A DNA stretch of 64,000 nucleotides from Paraburkholderia domus (lineage in GTDB: Bacteria > Pseudomonadota > Gammaproteobacteria > Burkholderiales > Burkholderiaceae). The stretch covers positions 62,001 through 126,000 of the forward strand of contig NZ_CAJNAT010000022.1 of assembly GCF_905220705.1 (NCBI RefSeq), in the 5' to 3' direction. Below the pieces are notes generated by a model that was not told where the DNA came from, made no database searches, and saw only the letters and a program-made list of their open reading frames with translations. The translations under genes were made by a program, and so were the position numbers. Positions 17,027 to 26,429 of this stretch are shown in pieces; position 1 is the first letter of the stretch, and the number at the start of each line of letters is the position of its first letter.

Positions 17027-18447
17027 ACCGCTCGATCGCCCGCCGCCTCGCGCTGATGTTCGCGCTTGTGGCGCTGTTCGTGTTCACGCTGGTCGGCACC
17101 GGGCTGTTTCTGGTGTTGCGCACGCAACTCGAACACCATCTGCGCGAATCGCTCGACGATCGCACCGAGATCGCGCGCATCATCGTCTATCACGCGGTGA
17201 CGCCGGAGAAGTGGCGCATGGCCCGCGAAAAGCTCACCGACATGATGCCGCACGACGGCAGCACGGTGTATGCGGTATCGAGCGCCGATCCGTATTTTCA
17301 CTATGGCAAGCCCATCGAAGGGCCGGTGGTATCGAACTGGCAGGGCGGGTACTCGAGGGTTTCGCCGCTCGGCGGCGGCCCGGACATGCTGACCATCTCG
17401 GTGACGATACCGGCTTACGGCGCCCGCCCACCCGTGCAATTGCAGGTTGCCGCCAGCTGTTCGCCGAACATCCGCACGATGCGTGTGTTCGGCTCGGCGC
17501 TCGCCGCACTGTCCGCGTTGGGTAGTCTCGCCGTGCTGCTGCTGAGTTACTCGGTAACGCGGCTCGGTCTGGCACCGTTGACGCGCCTGACCCGAGACGC
17601 CTCCGCGGTGAGCCCGAATAACCGCTCACAGCGGTTGAGCACGGCCTCGCTGCCGCTCGAATTAAACGATCTGGCCAATTCGTTCAATGGCGCGCTCGAA
17701 CGTCTGGACGGCGCATACGGCCGCCTCGAGTCGTTCAACGCGGACGTGGCTCACGAACTGCGTACGCCAGTGACGATTCTGATCGGTCAGACCGAAGTGG
17801 CGTTGACGCGCAATCGCTCGGTCGACGATTTGCGCCATACGCTGCAATCGAATCTCGAAGAGTTCGAGCGCATGCGCGCGATCATCAACGACATGCTGTT
17901 CCTCGCCCGCGCCGATCAGGGCGAGCGCGCGACCGGCCTCGTCGAAGTCTCGCTGGCCGCGGAAGTCGCGCATACGCTGGAGTTTCTCGAGATTCCGCTG
18001 GAAGAAGCGCGCGTGCATGCACAGTTGCGCGGCGATGCGACGGCGCGTGTGAACCGCTCGCTATTCGGCCGTGCCTGCACGAATCTGCTGATGAACGCGA
18101 TCCAGCACTGCGCGCCGGGCGCGGAGATCAGCGTGACGATTGCGCGTGAAGATGATCAGTTGCGCGTGTCAGTGGCCAACCCCGGCGAGCCGATCGAACC
18201 GGCCGTGCTCGAACACCTGTTCGACCGGTTCTATCGCGCGGAAGCGTCTCGTACCAATAGCCGGGAAAACCACGGGCTGGGTCTGGCGATCGTGAAGGCC
18301 ACTGCGGAGATGCATCGCGGCACGGTGTCGGCGGAAAGCGCGAACGGGATCAATACGTTTGTGTTTTCGATTGCGGCGTCGAGTGCGGACACCGGCTTGC
18401 CGGCGGCACGCACGAAGACCGGTGTCCCGGTGGAAGCAGCGGGTTAA
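17023..18447 (+). CDS. Sensor histidine kinase, heavy-metal-sensor-like
   Basis: The 474-residue membrane kinase has a helix at about residues 8-30, a periplasmic sensor of about 125 residues, a second helix near 155-180, a HAMP linker, and the dimerisation/phosphotransfer motif 'NADVAHELRTPVTIL' with phospho-His at residue 244. The ATP-binding domain shows 'NLLMNAIQH' (N box) and 'ENHGLGLAIVKATAEMHRG' (G box). It should phosphorylate the response regulator encoded just upstream, with which it overlaps in ATGA. Family resemblance is to copper/silver and drug-efflux sensors, but the sensor domain has no obvious metal-ligand cluster. Its stop shares bases with the convergent dinB stop. Confidence 0.94.
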   Translation: MNRSIARRLALMFALVALFVFTLVGTGLFLVLRTQLEHHLRESLDDRTEIARIIVYHAVTPEKWRMAREKLTDMMPHDGSTVYAVSSADPYFHYGKPIEGPVVSNWQGGYSRVSPLGGGPDMLTISVTIPAYGARPPVQLQVAASCSPNIRTMRVFGSALAALSALGSLAVLLLSYSVTRLGLAPLTRLTRDASAVSPNNRSQRLSTASLPLELNDLANSFNGALERLDGAYGRLESFNADVAHELRTPVTILIGQTEVALTRNRSVDDLRHTLQSNLEEFERMRAIINDMLFLARADQGERATGLVEVSLAAEVAHTLEFLEIPLEEARVHAQLRGDATARVNRSLFGRACTNLLMNAIQHCAPGAEISVTIAREDDQLRVSVANPGEPIEPAVLEHLFDRFYRAEASRTNSRENHGLGLAIVKATAEMHRGTVSAESANGINTFVFSIAASSADTGLPAARTKTGVPVEAAG

Positions 18448-19610
18448 TCGTCGCTGGTAAAAGGCAAGTCGGCCTGAACCGGTACGCGCTGCTTCACCGG
18501 TTGCGCGTTGGCCGGCGTCAATGCGCTCACGCGTACTCCTAGCAGCCGCAACTTGCGGTTCAATTCCACCCGCCTCAGGCATTCGGTTGCGGCGCGCCGG
18601 ATCTCGGTGGCGTCGGCGGTCGGCTCGTCGAGCGTCAGGTCGCGCGTGACCGTGCGGAAGTCGTCGTAGCGCAGCTTGATGCCCACGGTACGGCCCACAT
18701 ATCCTTTGCGCACGAGGTCTTCCGCGACCCGCACGCACAGGCCGGTAAACGAACTGGACAGAGCCGGGCGATCGTGACGCGGATGCAGATCGCGTTCGAA
18801 GGTCGTCTCGCGGCTCATCGACTTGGGCTCCGATTCGACCACCACCGGTCGCTCGTCATAGCCTTGCGCGACTTGCACGAGCCACGCCGAGTAGCTGCGC
18901 CCGAAGTGGTCCTGCAACAGCCCCGCGTCAGCCGCCGCCAGATCACCGACCGTGGCGAGGCCAAGCGCCGTGAGCTTTTCCGCGGCCTTCGGGCCGATCC
19001 CGTTGACCTTGCGCACCGGCAACGGCCAGACGCGCAAGGGCACATCCGCGGGCGTCAGAATCGTGAGACCGTCGGGTTTGTCGAGTTCGGAGCCGATTTT
19101 CGCCAGTAGCTTGTTCGGCGCTACGCAAATGGAGCAGGTGAGACCGGTCGCCTGATTGACGGCCTGCTTGATGCGCGCTGCGATCTCGCGCGGCTCGCCG
19201 GGCAACTCGGTGAGGTCGATATAGATTTCGTCGATGCCGCGGTCTTCGATCCGGTCCGTGAAGGTGGCGACCGCCGCTTTGAACAGGCGCGAGTAGTGGC
19301 GGTACGACTCGAAATCCGTAGGCAGCAGAATCGCATCCGGCGCGAGCACGGCGGCTTTCATCATGCCCATCGCGGAGAACACGCCGAGCGCGCGGGCCTC
19401 GTAGGTGGAAGTAGTCACGACGCCGCGGCCCGCGTAATCGCGCAACTTCGCAAAGCGGCGGCTGCCGTCTTCAAGCGTTTGCGGCACGCCATTGCGGCCG
19501 CCGCCGATCACCACCGCCTTGCCGCGCAGTTCCGGATAGCGCAAGAGCTCCACGGACGCGTAGAACGCGTCCATGTCCAGGTGCGCGATACGGCGGCTTG
19601 CAGAACTCAT
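18444..19610 (-). CDS. dinB: DNA polymerase IV (Y-family translesion polymerase)
   Basis: The 388-residue product is a Y-family polymerase, which copies past damaged template bases without proofreading. The palm begins 'RIAHLDMDAFYASVELLRYP' with the first catalytic Asp. The second acidic pair is in 'GIDEIYIDLTELPG', where most family members have Ser before Ile-Asp-Glu. Two helix-hairpin-helix elements ('VNGIGPKAAEKLTALG') are at about residue 185, and the little-finger domain fills the C-terminal third. The length (usual 350-390) suggests it is complete. A beta-clamp peptide may lie near the C-terminus, where 'QADLPF' is seen. It converges on the sensor kinase with a four-base overlap of the stops and has no co-directional partner. 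Confidence 0.95.
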   Translation of the reverse strand: MSSASRRIAHLDMDAFYASVELLRYPELRGKAVVIGGGRNGVPQTLEDGSRRFAKLRDYAGRGVVTTSTYEARALGVFSAMGMMKAAVLAPDAILLPTDFESYRHYSRLFKAAVATFTDRIEDRGIDEIYIDLTELPGEPREIAARIKQAVNQATGLTCSICVAPNKLLAKIGSELDKPDGLTILTPADVPLRVWPLPVRKVNGIGPKAAEKLTALGLATVGDLAAADAGLLQDHFGRSYSAWLVQVAQGYDERPVVVESEPKSMSRETTFERDLHPRHDRPALSSSFTGLCVRVAEDLVRKGYVGRTVGIKLRYDDFRTVTRDLTLDEPTADATEIRRAATECLRRVELNRKLRLLGVRVSALTPANAQPVKQRVPVQADLPFTSDD

Positions 19611-20048
19611 GGATGGCGGAAACGGGTGACGGTGCGGGCAGCGAGCATAACAGGCGATGCGCGCGGCCGTTGCCCGGTCTTATGACTTGCTGCATCGGGC
19701 GTCAGGACGCGTGAGTAACGATGCTCTGCACGCCGGACGCCAAGCCGTAATAGTACCTTGCTCCGCGGGGGCAAGGAGCCGATCTCAAGCGTGACGGTGA
19801 TGGGAGCCTTGTGAACGGTTCAGCCCCGCGTACATCGTGCTTTCCTGTCTGACGCAGACTTAACGCTAGCTACGACGTTGCGGAAGATTTGCGTGGTGAG
19901 GGGGCAAAGTCACGCGCCCCCCCGTATCAGGTGGGTAAGCTGGAAAATGAGCCGGAACGTCGTGCTCCAACTTACAATCCAGACGAACTGTCCCATCCTT
20001 ACGACGTGCCCCGCTCACCGGGCTCATGCGTTCTCCAGGCTTTTCAGC
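19611..20048. other. Intergenic region before LAL regulator
   Basis: These 438 bases lie between the divergent starts of dinB and the LuxR-type regulator. A small hairpin (CCTTGC ... GCAAGG, about 19757-19777) is present, followed by an AT-moderate stretch that may hold the regulator promoter. The regulator reading frame is open from 19878, but the added residues do not look like family sequence. No separate gene is supported. Confidence 0.5.
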
Positions 20049-22793
20049 ATGTCCCATTCCGGCGAACACCGCGCAGAATCCAGTATTTACCCCAGGCGCG
20101 CGGTCGAGCATGTTACCGGCACAAAGTTGGTCCCGCCGCGTGGGACACGTCAGCTGATGTCTCGCACGGCCTTGATGGCGCGGTTGATCGAAGCGAGGCG
20201 CCAGCGTTGTGTGGTGATCCAGGGGCCGGCCGGAAGCGGCAAGACCAGTGCCATGCTGGCCTGGCGGCAGGCGATGCTGACGCTGGACTTTGATGTCGCG
20301 TGGCTGTCACTGGGGCCCGAAGACAACGACTTGACTTCGTTCTTTAGCGGTCTGCTGGCGAGCCTTGCTACCGTCGACGCATCCATTACAAGCGAGGCCG
20401 AGCTTCTCGCGGGACGCAACGGAGACGATTCCGCTGTGGAACACTGGGTGATCACACTCGTGCGCGGCATCGCCAGCCGCAGGCGCGACCTGATGTTGAT
20501 GCTCGACGACATTCAATATCTCGAAGATCCACGGATTTTCGAGGCGCTACGGTGGCTTCTCGACTACGCTCCCCCGCAACTTCACGTGGTGCTGGCTTCG
20601 CGTCGAGCCCTGCCGCTTTCGCTGGCGCGTCTGCGCTCACAAGGTCTTACCGCCGAGATCGATCTTCGGGATCTGCGGTTTTCGCCAGAGGAGTCCGAGC
20701 GCTTCTTGTGCGAGCAGCTGGGTCAAATCGAGAAACGCGACGCCCAGGCGCTGCACGAACTGACCGATGGCTGGGCTGCCGGCTTGCAACTGTTCGCGAT
20801 CGACCTCAAGGCAAAGCGAGGCGCGGCATTTGCGCCGATGACGGTGCGTGACGCCGAAGCTTTCGCCAGCTACTTCGAGCGCGAGGTGCTGGTGCGCCTC
20901 GCGAGCGACGATCTGCTTTTGCTCACGCGCGCGGCGCTATGCAGTCGTTTTTGTGCGCCGCTGTGCGCGAGACTGCTGGGACACTCAGGAGCCATTGGTG
21001 AGATTGCCGCCAGACTCAGCCGCCTTGACGCAGACAACCTGTTCATTACGCAGATCGGCGGGGAAAAGGACCGCGAAACATGGTATCGCCTGCATCCCCT
21101 CTTGCGCGAAGTCCTGCTGCGCCGAATCGCCGGGCTGCTTGCGACGGAACAGCGTGAATTGCACGCAGCGGCGTGGCACTGGTTCGATGCGCAGGGTTAC
21201 GTAGACGAAGCCGTCCATCACGCCGTCCTGGCCGACGACGCGCAGGCCGCCGCGAACATGGTGGAGGGTTATGCGCACAATCTGCTCGCTCGCGGCGAGC
21301 TCCGGCAGCTTGCGGGCCTGATACGCCGGTTACCGCCGGAACAGGTCGCAGCGCGTTTCGATCTGCACATCGTGCTGGCCTATCTGCAGATGTATGCAGG
21401 TGAAACCGACGCGCTCCTTCAGAGCATTCAACAAATAGAATCCCGCAGCGAGCGGCGTGGCTCGCGTCAGCGCTATGCACTCGCATTGCTGCGCGGCGGA
21501 CTCGCGTTGCAGCGCGACGATACCGATTCAGTCGCGGCCCTGCTGCCGGAACTGCAACGTGTTCCGCCTGATACCGACGATTTCACCTTCGCAGGACGCG
21601 GCAATATCCTCTCGTGGATGTTTATCCATCGCGGTGAATACGAACACGCCCGCAAAGTGCTGGAGGAGAGCGCGCCACATGACGGGGCGCCGCGCGGCAT
21701 CCTGCTGGGGCGTTGCATGGGAGGCATGACGCATGCCGCCGAAGGCCAGGTGCTGCTCGCCGAACGGGTCTTTTGCGACGTGCTGGCAGAGGCTGAAAAG
21801 CAGGGCGCAGCCTATGTTGGCATCGCCTGCATGGCTGCCGCGCTGCTTGGTGAGGCGCTGTATGAGTTGAACGATGTCGAGGCCGCGCTCCTGCTATTGG
21901 AAAAACGCATCGACGTGCTCGAGCGCGTGTCGATTCCGGACACCGTGCTGCGGGCGATGCTGGTGCTCGCCAGCGCGCATCGGCTCGCTGGGCGTTGGCT
22001 CGAGGCGCACGAGTGCCTCGAGCGCCTTGAAGACTACGCGAAGCGTCATCGCGTGGATCGGCTGCTGGCCAATGCGCTCTGTCTGCGTTCGCGCTGGCTG
22101 CTGGAAGAGGGCAGAGTCGACGACGCGGACGCTGCCCTGTTGCGCTGCGAAGCGCTTGCAGCGCGCTACTCGGGTGCCGTGCGCAGCACGGCATGGGAAA
22201 TCAGCGTCTGTGCCGATCTTGCGCGTATCGGCATGTGCCTGCACCTGAACGACTTCGACGGCGCGATGGTCCACCTCACCCCGCTCAGCGCGCTATCCGA
22301 AGCAGGCGGGCGGTGGTGCCGCGTAGCAAGCCTGCGCTTGCAGATGTCGATTGCAGAGAAGGGCCGGCGCAACAATAAAGCGGCCCGCGAGCATCTCGTC
22401 GAAGCGTTGCGTCTTGGCCATCGGCTCGGCCTGATGCGCAGCCTGCTGGATGTGTCAGACCATCTGCGGGAGATGCTAGGCGCTTTGCTGGCGGAAGAAG
22501 CCTTTGACCCCGTCCTGGCTTTCTATGCCCAGCGTCTGATGGAGGCTGGGCAGGCGCGTGCTCCTGTCGAGCCCAAAATGGCCGGTACGGATGGGGCGCT
22601 CGGCTTGCTCAGCGAGCGTGAAAACGAAGTGTTAAATCTGCTTGCGCTCGCGCTGCCCAACAAGAAGATTGCGCGTGTCATGGATGTATCGCTCGACACC
22701 GTGAAGTGGCACTTGAAAAATATCTACAGAAAGCTGGACGTGTCCGGGCGCGATGGCGCTGTCGCAAAGATGCGCGACCTGAACGCGGGATAG
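20049..22793 (+). CDS. MalT-like LuxR family ATP-dependent regulator (LAL), copy 1
   Basis: The product is 914 residues from the ATG at 20049. It has a P-loop ATPase (Walker A 'GPAGSGKTS' at 59-67, Walker B 'LMLMLDDIQYL' near 150), a winged-helix and TPR-like middle of about 500 residues, and a C-terminal LuxR helix-turn-helix ('LSERENEVLNLLALALPNKK' then 'TVKWHLKNIYRKLDV', about 850-905). STAND-type regulators of this kind (MalT, AlkS) are activated by a small ligand plus ATP and switch on catabolic operons. The acyl-CoA operon starts 238 bases downstream on the same strand. A paralogue bounds the other end of the cluster. The start at 19878 is less likely because its extra residues have no counterpart in the paralogue. 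Confidence 0.93.
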   Translation: MSHSGEHRAESSIYPRRAVEHVTGTKLVPPRGTRQLMSRTALMARLIEARRQRCVVIQGPAGSGKTSAMLAWRQAMLTLDFDVAWLSLGPEDNDLTSFFSGLLASLATVDASITSEAELLAGRNGDDSAVEHWVITLVRGIASRRRDLMLMLDDIQYLEDPRIFEALRWLLDYAPPQLHVVLASRRALPLSLARLRSQGLTAEIDLRDLRFSPEESERFLCEQLGQIEKRDAQALHELTDGWAAGLQLFAIDLKAKRGAAFAPMTVRDAEAFASYFEREVLVRLASDDLLLLTRAALCSRFCAPLCARLLGHSGAIGEIAARLSRLDADNLFITQIGGEKDRETWYRLHPLLREVLLRRIAGLLATEQRELHAAAWHWFDAQGYVDEAVHHAVLADDAQAAANMVEGYAHNLLARGELRQLAGLIRRLPPEQVAARFDLHIVLAYLQMYAGETDALLQSIQQIESRSERRGSRQRYALALLRGGLALQRDDTDSVAALLPELQRVPPDTDDFTFAGRGNILSWMFIHRGEYEHARKVLEESAPHDGAPRGILLGRCMGGMTHAAEGQVLLAERVFCDVLAEAEKQGAAYVGIACMAAALLGEALYELNDVEAALLLLEKRIDVLERVSIPDTVLRAMLVLASAHRLAGRWLEAHECLERLEDYAKRHRVDRLLANALCLRSRWLLEEGRVDDADAALLRCEALAARYSGAVRSTAWEISVCADLARIGMCLHLNDFDGAMVHLTPLSALSEAGGRWCRVASLRLQMSIAEKGRRNNKAAREHLVEALRLGHRLGLMRSLLDVSDHLREMLGALLAEEAFDPVLAFYAQRLMEAGQARAPVEPKMAGTDGALGLLSERENEVLNLLALALPNKKIARVMDVSLDTVKWHLKNIYRKLDVSGRDGAVAKMRDLNAG

Positions 22794-22826
22794 CCGCGCT
22801 TTTCACTCGCAGCAGCAGATGGCCGC

Positions 22827-22850
22827 GCTCGCAGTCAGCTGGCTGCGAGC
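22827..22850 (+). terminator. Hairpin after LAL regulator 1
   Basis: GCTCGCAG and CTGCGAGC form a perfect eight-bp stem with an eight-base loop, 34 bases after the regulator stop. There is no T-tract directly after it. It may terminate the regulator transcript before the acyl-CoA operon. Confidence 0.45.
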
Positions 22851-23031
22851 CGCGCGCAAATCCGGCGGCCCTTTCTGACCCGTCTCTCTTACCCACCGCA
22901 GTATTTCCATGCCGACTACTCCACCGGGGTAGGCCTTTTTGCGGTGCCGCCGCGCATCATAGCTCCATGAAAGCAGCACGCCGATTATCCGGCATGCGTT
23001 GCCAACGCAATCAATCGACGAGGAGCATTCG

Positions 23032-24171
23032 GTGGAAGTCAAGCGTAACGTCTATCGCGAAGACCATGAGATGCTGCGCGAAACAGCGCGGCGTTTCTTC
23101 GAGCGTGAGTGTCTGCCACGTCAGGCTCAGTGGGACGCGGCGGGTTGCGTCGATCGTGAGACCTGGCTGAAGGCTGGACGGGAAGGCCTGCTGTGCGTGA
23201 CCGTGCCGGAAGAATACGGCGGCGGAGGCGGCGATTTCGGGCATTCGGCGGTCGTCGCGGAAGAGTTGCATCGTTCGGGCGTTTCGGGCTTCAGCTATTC
23301 CGTGCACTGCGATATCACCGCGCCCTACATCGTGCGGCTCGGCACGGAAGAACAGAAACGCAACTGGCTGCCGGCGATCTGCCGCGGCGAGAAAATTCTG
23401 GCGATTGCCATGACCGAGCCAGGGACGGGCTCCGACCTGAAGTCGATCCGCACGACGGCGGTACGGGATGGCGACGATTACATCATTAACGGCAGCAAGA
23501 CCTTCATCTCCAACGGCCTGAACTGCGACATGGTGGTGGTGGTCTGCAAGACCGACCCATCGGCGGGTGCGAAGGGTGTGAGCCTCATCATGGTCGAGAC
23601 GGACCGCGCGGGCTTTCGCCGTGGCCGCAAGCTGGAGAAAGTGGGGCAGGCTGCGGCCGATACCGCCGAACTGTTCTTCGACAACGTGCGTGTGCCCGCT
23701 GGCAACCTGATCGGCAACGAGAACGGCGGCTTCATTCACCTCATGGAAGAGCTGCCGCAAGAGCGCCTGATCATCGCGGTGTATTGCGCCGCGAAGCTGG
23801 AACGGCAACTCGAATTGACGCTGCAATACGTGAAAGATCGCCGTGCGTTCAATCAGACCGTATGGGATTTTCAGAACACCAAATTCAAGCTGGCCGATGT
23901 GAAGGCCCAGGCCGTTGCGGTCCGCACGCTCGTCGACTACTACATCCGCGAGCACATGGAGCGCAAGCTCACGCTGCAGGAAGCGGCCATCGCGAAACTA
24001 TTCGCTACCGAAACGATGTGGAAGTGCATCGACGAGATGGTCCAGCTGCACGGCGGTTATGGCTACATGCTGGAGTATCCGATTGCGCGCGCGTTTGCCG
24101 ACATGCGGGTGACACGCATCTTCGGCGGCACCAGCGAGGTGTTGCGCGATCTGATCTCGCGCAAGCTGTAA
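23032..24171 (+). CDS. Acyl-CoA dehydrogenase, long-chain/isovaleryl-like, copy 1
   Basis: The 379-residue FAD enzyme introduces the alpha,beta double bond of an acyl-CoA and passes electrons to ETF. The GTG at 23032 is chosen because GAGGAG lies seven bases before it and the resulting N-terminus matches the paralogue at 39068-40207. Motifs include 'AMTEPGTGSDLKSI' (FAD/substrate loop, about 130), the family Glu in 'LPQERLIIAVY' (residue 244, position used as catalytic base in long-chain/isovaleryl types), 'QLHGGYGYMLEYPIAR' and 'FGGTSEVLRDLISRKL' at the end. It is the first gene of the left operon, 26 bases before the thiolase. It is roughly 70% identical by eye to the right-arm copy. Confidence 0.95.
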   Translation: MEVKRNVYREDHEMLRETARRFFERECLPRQAQWDAAGCVDRETWLKAGREGLLCVTVPEEYGGGGGDFGHSAVVAEELHRSGVSGFSYSVHCDITAPYIVRLGTEEQKRNWLPAICRGEKILAIAMTEPGTGSDLKSIRTTAVRDGDDYIINGSKTFISNGLNCDMVVVVCKTDPSAGAKGVSLIMVETDRAGFRRGRKLEKVGQAAADTAELFFDNVRVPAGNLIGNENGGFIHLMEELPQERLIIAVYCAAKLERQLELTLQYVKDRRAFNQTVWDFQNTKFKLADVKAQAVAVRTLVDYYIREHMERKLTLQEAAIAKLFATETMWKCIDEMVQLHGGYGYMLEYPIARAFADMRVTRIFGGTSEVLRDLISRKL

Positions 24172-24196
24172 GTCTCCTTACCTTTCAGGAAACATC

Positions 24197-25384
24197 ATGA
24201 GCGAAAAAGTACTGGTAGCGGGCGTCGGGATGATCCAGTTCGCCAAACCTGGCGCCAGCCAGAGCTACATCGAAATGGGCGCCGAAGCGACCCGCCGCGC
24301 GCTGGCTGACGCGGGCATTGCCTACGACCTCGTGCAACAGGCGTTCACCGGCTACGTCTACGGGGACTCCACGTGCGGTCAAACCGCACTGTACGAAGTG
24401 GGCATGACGGGTATCCCCATCGTCAACGTCAACAACAATTGCTCGACCGGGTCGACCGCGCTCTATCTCGCGCGTCAGGCCATCGCCACCGGCGACGCCG
24501 ACTGCGTGCTGGCGCTCGGTTTCGAACAGATGCAGGCCGGCGCACTGAAGTCGCACTGGGACGACCGCCCGGTGACTCGCGCCCGGTTCGTGCCGATCAT
24601 GCATGGTCTCACCGCCGACCTCGCGCATCTTCCGCAAGCGCTGCGCACCTTCGGCGGCGCGGGGCGCGAACACATGCAGCGCTATGGCACGCGCATGGAG
24701 ACGTTTGCCGCGGTGCGCGCCAAGGCGAGCCGTCACGCTGCGAACAACCCGTTGGCGCTGTTTCGCAAGCAGCTAACGACCGAAGACGTGATGAACGACA
24801 CGGTGCTGATGCCTGGCGTGATGACGCGTCTGATGGCATGTCCGCCCACTTGCGGTGGCGCGGCCGCGATTCTGGTCTCCGAGCGCTTTGCGAAGAAACA
24901 CAACTTGCGCACGGGTGTGCAGATCGTTGCGCAGTCTCTTACCACTGATCCGCCCGCTTCGTTCGACCCGCCTTCGATGCTCAACTACGTCGGTACGCAC
25001 ATGACGCGTTCGGCCGCGAACAAGGTCTACGAGAAAGCCGGCATCGGACCGGAAGATGTCGACGTATGCGAACTGCACGACTGTTTCGCGCACAACGAAG
25101 TCATCTGCTATGAATCGCTCGGGTTCTGTCCGGAGGGCGGTGCGGAGAAGTTCGTGAGCGACGGCGACAACACGTACGGCGGGAAGGTGGTAGTCAATCC
25201 GTCGGGCGGCCTGCTTTCCAAAGGGCATCCATTGGGCGCGACGGGCCTTGCGCAGTGCTATGAGCTGACGCACCAGTTGCGTGGCACCGCCGACCAGCGC
25301 CAGGTGCAGGGCGCAAAGCTTGCGCTTCAACATAACCTCGGCCTTGGCGGCGCCTGCGTGGTCACGTTATACGGCAAGCACTGA
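24197..25384 (+). CDS. SCP2-type thiolase (lipid-transfer-protein/thiolase family), copy 1
   Basis: The 395-residue protein is a thiolase of the SCPx/SCP2 group, which cleaves 3-oxoacyl-CoA, often with branched chains. The nucleophilic Cys is Cys82 in 'VNNNCSTGSTALYLA'. Further catalytic elements are 'ELHDCFAHNE' near 290, the His in 'GGLLSKGHPLGATGLAQC' near 340 and the second Cys in 'LGLGGACVV' near the end. It lacks a fused SCP2 sterol-carrier domain. It follows the acyl-CoA dehydrogenase by 25 bases and precedes an SDR by 73 bases. A close paralogue lies at 37853-39037 on the other arm. Acetyl- versus propionyl-CoA release cannot be told. Confidence 0.94.
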   Translation: MSEKVLVAGVGMIQFAKPGASQSYIEMGAEATRRALADAGIAYDLVQQAFTGYVYGDSTCGQTALYEVGMTGIPIVNVNNNCSTGSTALYLARQAIATGDADCVLALGFEQMQAGALKSHWDDRPVTRARFVPIMHGLTADLAHLPQALRTFGGAGREHMQRYGTRMETFAAVRAKASRHAANNPLALFRKQLTTEDVMNDTVLMPGVMTRLMACPPTCGGAAAILVSERFAKKHNLRTGVQIVAQSLTTDPPASFDPPSMLNYVGTHMTRSAANKVYEKAGIGPEDVDVCELHDCFAHNEVICYESLGFCPEGGAEKFVSDGDNTYGGKVVVNPSGGLLSKGHPLGATGLAQCYELTHQLRGTADQRQVQGAKLALQHNLGLGGACVVTLYGKH

Positions 25385-25457
25385 GCCGCGAGTATCGAAC
25401 GGCGGGTGCATCGAGCCTCGCGCAAACTTACGTAGCAAACAGTACTGAGGATTCACC

Positions 25458-26393
25458 ATGCAGCAGCTTTGCAAGAATCGCGTAGTTGTCGTCACGGGCG
25501 CCGGACGAGGACTCGGCCGCGAATACGCGCTGGAGTTCGCCCGCCAGGGCGCGAAAGTCGTCGTCAACGATCTCGGCGGAAAGGGTGATGGTTCAGGCTC
25601 GGCGAGCGGCCCCGCGCTTGACGTGGTCGCCGAAATCGAAGCGCTCGGCGGCGAAGCCGTCGCCAACTTCGACGACGTGGCCGACTGGGCCGGTGCGAAG
25701 AATATGATCGACACGGCTATTTCCGTCTACGGCGGACTCGATGTGCTGGTCAACAACGCAGGCATTTTGCGCGATCGCACGTTGGCTAACATGAGTGAGG
25801 ACGATTGGGATTCGGTGATTCGTGTGCACATGCGTGGCACCTTCGCGCCGTCGCGGCACGCCGCCGCATACTGGCGCGATGAGGCCAAGGCCGGGCGCGC
25901 GCGGGTGGCGCGGCTGATCAACACCAGCTCGTCGTCGGGGCTTTACTGCAACCCGGGTCAGGCAAACTATGGCGCGGCGAAAGCGGGCATCGCAGCCATG
26001 TCGGTGATTGCGGCGCGTGAACTGGAGCGTTATGGCGTGACCGTGAACGCGATTTATCCGACGGCGATGAGCCGCCTGACCGAAGATATCTTCGCGACCC
26101 GGCGCGACGAATTTACCGCCGGTGCGGCACCCGGCTTCGATCCTCTGGACCCCAGCAACGTCGCGCCGCTGGTGGCATGGCTTGGCAGTGACGCGTCGAG
26201 CGGTGTCACCGGCCGCGTATTCGGCGTGCGTGGCGGCCGCATCACGGTGGCTGAAGGCTGGAGTGCCGGTCCGCGTATCGAGAAGGAAGGACGCTGGGAC
26301 GCCGCGGAACTTGGCGCGCTGATACCGGAGATGGTGCAACAGGCGGCGCCGAACGCATTGACCTCCGGCGAGATTCCGGCAACCGTGGCATAA
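25458..26393 (+). CDS. SDR, 3-hydroxyacyl-CoA dehydrogenase of MFE2/17beta-HSD4 type
   Basis: This 311-residue SDR begins with 'TGAGRGLGREYALEFARQGA' and 'VVNDLGGKGDGSG', the distinctive cofactor region of the dehydrogenase part of peroxisomal multifunctional enzyme 2. Next come 'NNAGILRDRTLANMSEDDW' and the catalytic Tyr-x3-Lys in 'NYGAAKAG' (about 178-182). Such enzymes oxidise 3-hydroxyacyl-CoA with NAD, including bile-acid and branched intermediates. Here it is a stand-alone domain with about 50 extra residues at the C-terminus. It lies between thiolase and CoA ligase genes in the left operon. The MFE2 likeness is from motif memory, not from a search. Confidence 0.88.
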   Translation: MQQLCKNRVVVVTGAGRGLGREYALEFARQGAKVVVNDLGGKGDGSGSASGPALDVVAEIEALGGEAVANFDDVADWAGAKNMIDTAISVYGGLDVLVNNAGILRDRTLANMSEDDWDSVIRVHMRGTFAPSRHAAAYWRDEAKAGRARVARLINTSSSSGLYCNPGQANYGAAKAGIAAMSVIAARELERYGVTVNAIYPTAMSRLTEDIFATRRDEFTAGAAPGFDPLDPSNVAPLVAWLGSDASSGVTGRVFGVRGGRITVAEGWSAGPRIEKEGRWDAAELGALIPEMVQQAAPNALTSGEIPATVA

Positions 26394-26429
26394 GCGCCTA
26401 ACATCGTCTCGCAGCGCAGGAGAGCGTCC

